Assembly (NCBI GenBank): GCA_965227445.1
Contig: OZ245751.1
Coordinates: 3,472,001 to 3,536,000, forward strand
DNA from: DT-110 sp030148525
GTDB lineage: Bacteria; Bacteroidota; Bacteroidia; Chitinophagales; Saprospiraceae
Direction of reading: 5' to 3'
DNA: 64,000 nt
Position numbers and translations under genes: made by a program. Each line of letters starts with the position of its first letter. The first letter of the stretch is position 1. This document shows, in pieces, positions 39,389 to 47,052 of the stretch. Below the pieces are notes generated by a model. It saw only the letters and a program-made list of their open reading frames with translations, did not search any database and was not told where the DNA came from.

Positions 39389-40969
39389 ATGTACCGTTAC
39401 TTGCTATTTGTTTTTCTGCTGGCTACTGCCTGGAGTTGCCAACAAGAGGCTCCCACGAGTACTTATTCAGAAGACAAGAAAAACCTGCCTCCCCGGGAAC
39501 GTTTCGGGGACCTGTTCATCGACGCTCAAATGGCGGGCATTTTCCCCGACGGAAAAACGGTGGTCGACTGCATACCGAAGTACCCCACCGACCAGATTAT
39601 GGAAGCCTACCATGATGCTCGCCAACAGGAAGACTTTGACATTAAGTCCTTTTGGATGGCTCATTTCGAAGAGCCTCCTCAGTATGCCACCGGGTTCGCC
39701 AGTGAATCCAGTCGTTCGGTCAGCGAGCACATCGAAGTCTTGTGGGATGTCTTGACCCGCCAGCCCGACGATCAGGATGCGGGGACGCTCATCCCCCTTC
39801 CCAACCCCTACATCGTACCCGGCGGACGCTTCCGGGAGATCTACTACTGGGACAGCTACTTCACCATGCTGGGACTCATCGCCGATGACCGCACCGACAT
39901 GGTCGAGAATATGGTAGATAATTTTGCCTACCTCATCGATACCATCGGCTTTATTCCCAATGGTAACCGCACTTATTTTCTTACCCGTTCTCAACCCCCG
40001 TTCTTTGCTCTTATGGTGGAGTTGCTGGCCGAAGAGAAAGGACCGGCCGTCCTCGGTAAGTATCTGCCACAACTCCAACGCGAGTATGCCTTTTGGATGA
40101 ATGGACTCGATAAAATATCCGAACAAAACCCAATGGTCGAACACGTAGTTCGCATGCCCGACGGTGCCATTCTCAATCGGTATTTCGACCAAGGTGACTA
40201 CCCCCGGGAAGAGATGTGGAAAGACGACGTGGAAGTTGCCGAAGCAAGCGGTCGACCCGAATCTGATATTTACGCCGACCTGCGGGCGGCCTGTGAATCG
40301 GGCTGGGATTTCAGCAGTCGGTGGTTTTCCGATGGCGAGACCCTGATGACCGTCCAGACTACCAGCATTATTCCGGTTGACCTCAACGCCTTATTGTATC
40401 AACTGGAGAGCACTATTGCCCGCGCCCACCGTGAAACCGGATCACCCGAAGCCGCCGCCACCTACGAAGAAAAAGCCCGGGCCCGGGCCGAAGCCATACA
40501 GCTCTATTGCTGGGATGATGAAGGAGGCTTCTTTCGCGATTACCAGTTTGTAGAACAGCGTTTCACCCCGGTCCGGTCACTGGCTGGTGTCTTCCCGCTC
40601 TTTGTCGGGATTGCCGATGCCGGGCAGGGCCAGCGGGTGGCCCAAACCCTAAGGGATGAATTTTTGTATCCCGGCGGCCTGGTCTCGACGCCCAATGAAA
40701 CCGGTCAGCAGTGGGACGCTCCCAACGGATGGGCACCCCTGCAGTATATGGCCATCCGGGGCCTGCGCCGTACGGGACAGGACGAACTTGCCCGGGAAAT
40801 ACGGGACCGCTGGGTCGCCCTGAACCGCCGGGTATACGAAGACACCGGCAAATTGGTGGAGAAGTATAATGTAGTAGACATTACGCTGGAATCGGGCGGA
40901 GGAGAATACCCGGTTCAGGATGGCTTTGGCTGGACCAATGGCGTTTTACAAGCCCTTATCAAGGAATAG
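39389..40969 (+). CDS. Trehalase (GH37), predicted lipoprotein
   Basis: 526 residues. The N-terminus MYRYLLFVFLLATAWSC is a lipoprotein signal with the lipidated Cys at 17. Trehalase signature 1 (PGGRFREIYYWDSY, 144-157) and signature 2 (QWDAPNGWAPLQY, 441-453) are intact. The catalytic acid is probably D307 in ESGWDFSSRW. It hydrolyses trehalose to two glucose at the periplasm or cell surface. It is followed by a strong hairpin at 41009-41043. Confidence 0.95.
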   Translation: MYRYLLFVFLLATAWSCQQEAPTSTYSEDKKNLPPRERFGDLFIDAQMAGIFPDGKTVVDCIPKYPTDQIMEAYHDARQQEDFDIKSFWMAHFEEPPQYATGFASESSRSVSEHIEVLWDVLTRQPDDQDAGTLIPLPNPYIVPGGRFREIYYWDSYFTMLGLIADDRTDMVENMVDNFAYLIDTIGFIPNGNRTYFLTRSQPPFFALMVELLAEEKGPAVLGKYLPQLQREYAFWMNGLDKISEQNPMVEHVVRMPDGAILNRYFDQGDYPREEMWKDDVEVAEASGRPESDIYADLRAACESGWDFSSRWFSDGETLMTVQTTSIIPVDLNALLYQLESTIARAHRETGSPEAAATYEEKARARAEAIQLYCWDDEGGFFRDYQFVEQRFTPVRSLAGVFPLFVGIADAGQGQRVAQTLRDEFLYPGGLVSTPNETGQQWDAPNGWAPLQYMAIRGLRRTGQDELAREIRDRWVALNRRVYEDTGKLVEKYNVVDITLESGGGEYPVQDGFGWTNGVLQALIKE

Positions 40970-41008
40970 AGGGCAGAGCGGAACCGACTTGCTGTTTTTC
41001 CGTACAAA

Positions 41009-41047
41009 ATGCCAGCTACTGATAATGATCCGGTAGCTGGCATCTTT
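41009..41047 (+). terminator. Terminator after trehalase
   Basis: A perfect 11-bp stem, ATGCCAGCTAC (41009-41019) with GTAGCTGGCAT (41033-41043), followed by CTTTGTT. The first ATG of the following open frame lies in this stem, so translation of the next gene starts further on, at 41075. Confidence 0.75.
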
Positions 41048-41074
41048 GTTCAAACAGCAATCAACCCAAAACTC

Positions 41075-44000
41075 ATGGCTACCCCTCTCCGGATGCTCCG
41101 CCCGGCATGCCTCCTGTCCCTGATAATATCTTGTTTTTTTTCAAGCCTGCTCCGTGCGCAGGGAGGTAACACCTGTGCTACCGCGCAATACATCGAACCC
41201 GGCACCCACCGATCGGAGGGGCTGGTTTCCGGAAACGGGGCTTTTCGGCCCGATGCCCGCCATGCGCGTTGGTTCGCCTTCGTACCACCGGCGGATGGCC
41301 TGCTATCAGTCTCCAGTTGCGGCGGCGGAGCGGACACCCGACTCCAGATCTACCGAAACAATTGCGGTGCAGCAACCTGGTGGGTTTCCAGCGACGATGC
41401 CTGCGACATTGACGGAACCAACGCTACCCGCAATACCTACGCAGCGGCCGTAGCGGGACTTTTTGTGGAGACCGGTGATACAATACTGATCGAATGGGAT
41501 GACCACTGGGATAACAACGGATTTGACTGGGAACTCACCTTCCGGGAACAACCAACCGATGGTGGCCTGAACCCCCTTTCCAGCTTGCGCCAAATTCCGG
41601 CACACCGGTATCCCGAGGGATTTCCGCTGAACGTGCAGGTAAATAACCGGGGCTCCCACGCACTGGCTCAGGCGTTGCTTACCGTAATGGTTCAGTCAGG
41701 TGGTTCGACCATTCTGCAACGAACCACAGAGCTCCCAACCGTTGCCGGAAAAACTGATCGCGATATTCTCATAGCATCGCTTTCGCTAAAACCCAATACC
41801 CAATACCTGATCACTTACATTCTCAACGATCCCATGGATACCTATTCGGAGAACGACACCCTCCGTCAAACCCTGCTTACCACCGAAAACACTTATGCCC
41901 AGGATGCCGGATTGACCGGATCCCTGGCTGGTTCGGGCGATGAGGTCTCTCAATTCGGCCAGCTCGTTCGATTTGATCACACCGAATTACTAAAGGGTAT
42001 CAGTGTCTTTCGCAGTGGCGGAACCAAGGGGGATTCACTGTACGTACACGTGTACGATATCAACGAATCGGGTCCCGCGCAGAAATTGCGTACCGAGGGC
42101 CCGTTTTTGCTGACAAGCAATACCGAAGCCTGGCAATGGCTGCCACTGGAGACCGCATGGCCGGTAACGGGCGGTTTTCCCTACCTTATCGCCGTGGAAC
42201 ACCGTCCCTCCGGCATCCGACTACAGGTAGGCAGCTCCGAGGCCGAACCAGCTATGTCGGGTGGGTGGCGCCAGACCGGGACCGGAACCTGGCAGCGTAC
42301 CGCGGATTTCGGACTGCCGGCGAATTGGCTTATACGGCAACACCTGGATATTCCCACCGTTCCGGTCACCCTGTCCGTACAGTGGCCCGATAGCCTGAAA
42401 TCCGAAGAACCCTTGATCGTGCTGACTTCCGGATCCGACACGAATGGCCCCTGGACCATGGAAGCTGTAAATGATTCTACCTGGCAATACCGGACCAACC
42501 AACCCGTGGGAGATACACTTCGCTACCGGTTCGTCCGGAGTGGTAATGGCTTTACCGAACGGGTGCCGAATGCCTGTTCGGTCGTCGGCCCGGACGGAGA
42601 AAACTGGCGGCAGTTAGTGATACCTCAGGGGGGTGAGGCAATGGCCGGTCCGGTATGCTGGTCGCGGTGTACGCCTTGTTCGATGGATCCTGCCTGTGTG
42701 GGGGCCGATTTGCTGCGGTGTGAAACCTTTGATCAATACGCACTGGGCACCCCTCCCGGAACCCAGGCTCCCTGGTGGGTACCACAACGCCCTGCCGAAG
42801 ACGGAGTTATTACCGCCCAACAATTTGTGAGTCCGCCCCATGCCCTGTATCTCGATCCGGGTGGTCGTACCCGGACCGCACTACAACTGCCCGACCTGTC
42901 CTCCGGAGGTATCTACCGGGTAGAAATGCAGATACGGGTACCGCAGGGCACCAGCGCAGGCTTGGGACTCACCACGGTCGGCCAGCCTGATATAACGCCT
43001 TATTTTGGGCTGTTGCTGGGAACCGACCCTCTGGGACAAGCATCCTCAAGCGGACAAGGATATACCCTGCCCAACCGACTCGGACTGAGCTATCCGCCCG
43101 AAGAGTGGTTCTCGGTCGTGTGGTTGTTCGATATGAACCGACGTCGCCTGCGCTGTACGCTTAACGGAAATCTCATCGACGAAGTCAGCCTGAACGAACC
43201 ACCCACCGAAGTACGTTTTTTCTCTCCTAACCGGTCAACGGAGTTCTTCGTGGACGATGTGCGGATCCGCCAACTTGGCAGTTGCCAGGCGGATGCACTG
43301 GTCTGTGAATCCTTCGAATGGTACTTTGCCGGTCAGGCACCGTCGGGACCGGTTAGTGACTGGTTGCGATCCGATACGTCGGGGATCGTGGCCAATGACC
43401 GGTCGGGCACCGGAGCACACAGTTTATATTTCCAACGTGGCTCCTTCGAACAGTCCGATCTCTTTTTAGGGGGCTTCCAGCAGGGGCGATTCGACCTGCA
43501 ATGGCAGCAATACCTACCCGCCAGCCAGGCCAGTGGCTTGCAACTACGCGGCAGTAACGGGGTGCCCTTTTTTAATCTCCTGCACAATCGTAACGGGCAG
43601 CGCGGCGGTGAGGCGATGGTGGGTACCTTTGAAGCTTTTTACCCCTACCCCGAGTCACAATGGATAGATTATCGCCTTATCATCGACTTTTCATTGCGTA
43701 CGATCGATGTATTGCTCAATGGAGAAACCGTAGTCAGGGGGTTTCGCTTTCGCAAAAATGATTTGGGATATCTAACCTTTTTTGTTCCCAATGCCTTTGG
43801 TCAATTCTGGGTCGACGATATTCAGTTGCGCAGTTTACCCCGACTGCAGACGGAAGTCACCTTTGGCGTCGATCTGAGCCGTCTTCCGGTTGGTTCCGAT
43901 CAAGCCTACCTGACCAGCTCTTTCAATGACTGGACGCCCATTCCCATGGAGCCACAAGGTGATGGTAAATTCAAAACCTCTATCACCCTTCCGGCGGGAG

Positions 44001-44431
44001 ACACTATTGGCTTTGCCTACTTAAACGAAGCACAAATTCGCGAACCCAACGATGCCTTACTGGAATGCGGGCTGGGGGATGGTGCGGGTACCATCGACAG
44101 GTTGCTGATTGTCGGGGAACAGTCCATGAACCTGGGCTTTCCCTGCTATGGATTCTGTTCACCCTGCTCCAACGTAACCGGCATATTTGAAAAGAAAGCT
44201 CCCGAAGTGGACTGGCGGGTGTTCCCCAATCCGGCATGGGATAGGGTGCAGGTCGACTGGCCCTCACAACGCTCCATCCAGGAGATCACCGTTACGGACC
44301 TGACGGGGCGCACAGTCTGGAATACCAGGGAGCCCCTGACCTCCTTTTCGGTATTTAACTGGCCGCGAGGTACTTACTTCATCACCATCCACTCGGATGG
44401 CTACGCTTATACCCGAAAACTTATGCGCTAA
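41075..44431 (+). CDS. Large secreted multidomain protein with T9SS type A sorting domain
   Basis: 1,118 residues from the ATG at 41075, giving a signal peptide (MLRPACLLSLIISCFFSSLLRAQG region). A PPC-like domain follows (TCATAQYIEPGTHRS ... RWFAFVPPADGLLSVSSCG). Then come a region of beta domains and two similar lectin/LamG-like modules, each introduced by a cysteine pair (LRCETFDQYALG and LVCESFEWYFAG) and closed by FFVDDVRIRQL and FWVDDIQLRSL. A CBM48-like segment follows (YLTSSFNDWTPIPM). The C-terminal type A sorting signal begins VFPNPAWDRVQVDW and ends KLMR. It is predicted to cross the outer membrane by T9SS and stay attached. Function unknown; adhesion or glycan binding is plausible. 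Confidence 0.88.
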   Translation: MATPLRMLRPACLLSLIISCFFSSLLRAQGGNTCATAQYIEPGTHRSEGLVSGNGAFRPDARHARWFAFVPPADGLLSVSSCGGGADTRLQIYRNNCGAATWWVSSDDACDIDGTNATRNTYAAAVAGLFVETGDTILIEWDDHWDNNGFDWELTFREQPTDGGLNPLSSLRQIPAHRYPEGFPLNVQVNNRGSHALAQALLTVMVQSGGSTILQRTTELPTVAGKTDRDILIASLSLKPNTQYLITYILNDPMDTYSENDTLRQTLLTTENTYAQDAGLTGSLAGSGDEVSQFGQLVRFDHTELLKGISVFRSGGTKGDSLYVHVYDINESGPAQKLRTEGPFLLTSNTEAWQWLPLETAWPVTGGFPYLIAVEHRPSGIRLQVGSSEAEPAMSGGWRQTGTGTWQRTADFGLPANWLIRQHLDIPTVPVTLSVQWPDSLKSEEPLIVLTSGSDTNGPWTMEAVNDSTWQYRTNQPVGDTLRYRFVRSGNGFTERVPNACSVVGPDGENWRQLVIPQGGEAMAGPVCWSRCTPCSMDPACVGADLLRCETFDQYALGTPPGTQAPWWVPQRPAEDGVITAQQFVSPPHALYLDPGGRTRTALQLPDLSSGGIYRVEMQIRVPQGTSAGLGLTTVGQPDITPYFGLLLGTDPLGQASSSGQGYTLPNRLGLSYPPEEWFSVVWLFDMNRRRLRCTLNGNLIDEVSLNEPPTEVRFFSPNRSTEFFVDDVRIRQLGSCQADALVCESFEWYFAGQAPSGPVSDWLRSDTSGIVANDRSGTGAHSLYFQRGSFEQSDLFLGGFQQGRFDLQWQQYLPASQASGLQLRGSNGVPFFNLLHNRNGQRGGEAMVGTFEAFYPYPESQWIDYRLIIDFSLRTIDVLLNGETVVRGFRFRKNDLGYLTFFVPNAFGQFWVDDIQLRSLPRLQTEVTFGVDLSRLPVGSDQAYLTSSFNDWTPIPMEPQGDGKFKTSITLPAGDTIGFAYLNEAQIREPNDALLECGLGDGAGTIDRLLIVGEQSMNLGFPCYGFCSPCSNVTGIFEKKAPEVDWRVFPNPAWDRVQVDWPSQRSIQEITVTDLTGRTVWNTREPLTSFSVFNWPRGTYFITIHSDGYAYTRKLMR

Positions 44432-44483
44432 TAAAAACGTGCAGTCATGAGAAAGTTGGTTGCTATACCTAGCATCTCATATT

Positions 44484-44610
44484 GGTATTTGGTAGAGGGT
44501 ATATGGTAGTAGGACTAACTGAAATCCACATACCCAATACCTACTACCCTGCACCGGGAGGCCGGGCCTTACCTATCTTCACTTTATCCTCTGGTCTGTG
44601 CCCGGCCTCA
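44484..44610. repeat. Intergenic inverted repeats after the T9SS gene
   Basis: GGTATTTGGTAG...GGTAGTAGG (44484-44511) faces ATACCCAATACCTACTACC (about 44531-44549). A separate 10-bp perfect stem GAGGCCGGGC (44558-44567) with GCCCGGCCTC (44600-44609), then ACGATAAAAAAG, may act as a terminator. The 12-mer GGTATTTGGTAG recurs inverted at 62009-62020. Confidence 0.6.
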
Positions 44611-44664
44611 CGATAAAAAAGTCGGACAAACTTGTTACTTTTCCGCCCGATCAACCTAAACGAT

Positions 44665-45609
44665 ATGTACGAGTACCGCACCGAACCATTTGGTGAGTTC
44701 GAAAAACACATCTTGACCGACTCTTCCGGAAAACACCAAATCACCTTTGTACCCGACTACGGTGCCTGCATATTGAGTATGCAGTTGCACGGAGTGCAGG
44801 TACTCGACGGTTATACAACTCCCATTGAACTGGACCTGAACCGCTGGGGAAAAAGCGGTCTTCTTTTCCCTTTCCCCAACCGTTTGGCCAATGGACTATA
44901 TGAATGGGGCGGTATAGCCTACCGCTTCCCCCTCAACGATCCCACTACGGGAACTGCCCTACACGGTTTTGGAATGGACAAAGCCTTTAAGGTCGTGACG
45001 GCCCAAACGGAGGAGAAAACGGCGCGCATCGCCTGTAGGTACGAATACGATGGCAAGTTCGACTCCTACCCTTTTCCCTTTGCCATTCAGGTAGATTATG
45101 AGTTATCAGATGAAGGTTCCTTTCAGATGAGCTATACTTGCTGGAATACGGGGGAGGCACCCCTGCCCTGGGGATTTGGCTGGCACCCCTACTTTTGCGT
45201 AAGCGAACGAGTGGAAGACTCCCGTTTACAAACACCGCCCCTGGACATGATCGGGGTTGACGAGCAAATGATCCCAACCGGAAAAAGATACGCTTACACC
45301 GAGTTCATCCAGCCAAAGCTGATCAGTGCCACCGTCCTGGATAATTGCTTCGCACCCACCCAAAAAGAAGCGGATAACCTCCAGATTCAGCTCGAGGGGG
45401 AACGCGGGAAACTTACCTATTGGCAAGAAACGGGTCCCGGCAAACTCAACTACGTTCAATTATTCACCCCACCCGATCGCAAAAGCATCGCCATTGAGCC
45501 CATGAGCTGCAATGTTGATGCCTTCAACAACCAGGACGGCTTGATCAAACTCCAACCCGGTGATCAGGCTTCCGGGCGCTTCGGAGTACGGTTCCAGGCC
45601 AGGGATTAG
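44665..45609 (+). CDS. Aldose 1-epimerase (mutarotase) family protein
   Basis: 314 residues from the ATG at 44665 (MYEYRTEPFGEFEKHILTD). The galactose-mutarotase-like fold shows FPFPNRLANGLYEWGG, the catalytic-histidine regions ALHGFGMD and WGFGWHPYFCV, and a C-terminal IAIEPMSCNVDAFN with the catalytic-base-like Glu. It interconverts anomers of a hexose or derivative. It lies downstream of the T9SS gene but is separated from it by repeats. Confidence 0.85.
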   Translation: MYEYRTEPFGEFEKHILTDSSGKHQITFVPDYGACILSMQLHGVQVLDGYTTPIELDLNRWGKSGLLFPFPNRLANGLYEWGGIAYRFPLNDPTTGTALHGFGMDKAFKVVTAQTEEKTARIACRYEYDGKFDSYPFPFAIQVDYELSDEGSFQMSYTCWNTGEAPLPWGFGWHPYFCVSERVEDSRLQTPPLDMIGVDEQMIPTGKRYAYTEFIQPKLISATVLDNCFAPTQKEADNLQIQLEGERGKLTYWQETGPGKLNYVQLFTPPDRKSIAIEPMSCNVDAFNNQDGLIKLQPGDQASGRFGVRFQARD

Positions 45610-45684
45610 CAATGTGGTATTGGTCCAGGGTTCATGGTCCATGGTTCAAGGATTGAAAACCTGACTCCTTGGTCCTTGGTCCGC

Positions 45685-45768
45685 GAACCTTGGCCCTTGA
45701 ACCTTGGTCCGTGAACCTTGGCCCTTGAACCTTGTTCCGTGAACCTTGGCCCTTGAACCTTGTTCCTC
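45685..45768. repeat. 28-bp tandem repeat, three copies
   Basis: The unit GAACCTTGGCCCTTGAACCT plus TGGTCCGT or TGTTCCGT occurs at 45685-45712, 45713-45740 and 45741-45768. Flanking text back to about 45620 has further TTGGTCC and CATGGTCCATGG words. It lies between two convergent genes. There are no unique spacers, so it is not a CRISPR. Confidence 0.93.
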
Positions 45769-45787
45769 GGCCCTTGGCCGGTGGCCC

Positions 45788-47038
45788 TTACTTCCGTACG
45801 ATCCGATCGATCTGGGATGCCAGGGCGTTGTGATCCACGTTGGAGTTTTTGCGCAACACATTCGACATTAAGGCGACCATGTAGGTGGTGCTATCCGGGT
45901 GCTCGACAATAGCCACGGAGTTCATGTAATTGTCTACGTTGCCTTTGTATTTGGCGCAGGTGTAGCCTTCTTCGGGTTTGCATTTGTAGAGGCTACCCGA
46001 TTTAAAATAGACGCCCGCATCTTTCAGGGCCGGACTTGCGGCGTAGCGAATGCGCCGATCCGTCATATACATCAGGCGCTTGACTTCCAGGCTGGTCCAG
46101 GGATCGATCAACTGTCCGCGCTCCATGGCCACCAGGAATTTCATCATTCCTTCCGGGCTTGCCGCACTCCCGCCCATGCCGGGGATCATCGCCTTGGCTT
46201 CCCGGGTAAAAAAGCTGCCCAGGCGCCATTCGTCATCCTCAATGCCCATGTTGCGCAGGGGTTCGTTCACCACCGACATAGCGATCTCCGACAAACGGGC
46301 TTTGGGGGTATTGGTGAAAAAGGAATCGATCTGAGTCTGGGTCATATCCGGATACCTGGCACCGAACCAGCGTAGCAGTACCGCTTCCCGCCAGACGACA
46401 CTGGCGGCACCGTTTGAACTCACCGAAAGCATATGGTCCAACCATTCGTAGAGGGAGAACTTATCCCCGGCCTGCAGAACCCGCTTCTGAAAAGCCCCCG
46501 TTTCCGGATTGTAAAAGGGAACGGTATGTTCATTGGGCAGTGCCCAGCGGCCGGCCTTCACCTGGTGGGTACGCAGCAAATGGACCCGATCCGATACCGA
46601 GTCGGGAAAAATGGCCTCCAGTTCACACATAAAGCCGGTGACTACTGCCAGTTTGCCCACACTCCCCGGCTGAAAGTTGCGGGTTTCCTTGCGCTGGGCG
46701 TACCGTACAGGCCGCCCCGGCGTGATATCCAACAGGGCTACGGCGTAGCTCTCGTCCAGATTAGGAAACAGGCTGTTCAAAGCCTTCTGCAGATCTGGAT
46801 CAACTGCCGGCAGACTCCACGTGCTATCGAACCGTTCTCCCGTCAGATTCAGAGAAATGCTGTCGATTGACCACAGTGCTCCCGGGCTGGGAGGTGTTCC
46901 GGCAATCTCTCCGTTAACCACTTTTTGGACCTGGAGCAACCTGCGAATGCCGGTTCGCTCGTATCCATCAATGGGGTAAGGTCGCAGTGAAACAGCACCA
47001 CTAATAAAAAGCAAAAGAAGAAGCAGGCGACGGCTCAT
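45788..47038 (-). CDS. Secreted class A beta-lactamase-like serine hydrolase
   Basis: 416 residues. Signal peptide (MSRRLLLLLLFISGAVS). Active-site motifs of the penicillin-recognising fold: SVGK (S126-K129), S207-S-N209 in place of SDN, and KSG (346-348, FKSGSLYKC). It is longer than a true class A beta-lactamase (about 290), with an insertion around 150-200, so a role in peptidoglycan or other ester/amide chemistry is as likely as resistance. It is downstream of, and probably in one transcript with, the exported dikinase-like gene (14-bp gap). Confidence 0.85.
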   Translation of the reverse strand: MSRRLLLLLLFISGAVSLRPYPIDGYERTGIRRLLQVQKVVNGEIAGTPPSPGALWSIDSISLNLTGERFDSTWSLPAVDPDLQKALNSLFPNLDESYAVALLDITPGRPVRYAQRKETRNFQPGSVGKLAVVTGFMCELEAIFPDSVSDRVHLLRTHQVKAGRWALPNEHTVPFYNPETGAFQKRVLQAGDKFSLYEWLDHMLSVSSNGAASVVWREAVLLRWFGARYPDMTQTQIDSFFTNTPKARLSEIAMSVVNEPLRNMGIEDDEWRLGSFFTREAKAMIPGMGGSAASPEGMMKFLVAMERGQLIDPWTSLEVKRLMYMTDRRIRYAASPALKDAGVYFKSGSLYKCKPEEGYTCAKYKGNVDNYMNSVAIVEHPDSTTYMVALMSNVLRKNSNVDHNALASQIDRIVRK

Positions 47039-47052
47039 GTGGTCAGTATTTG

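Noticed and set aside
41009..41074. Upstream ATG for the large T9SS protein
   Set aside because: It lies in the stem of the trehalase terminator and would place 22 residues before a clear signal peptide. The ATG at 41075 fits better.
45685..45768. Possible CRISPR array
   Set aside because: The three 28-bp units follow each other without spacers, and no cas genes are in the window.
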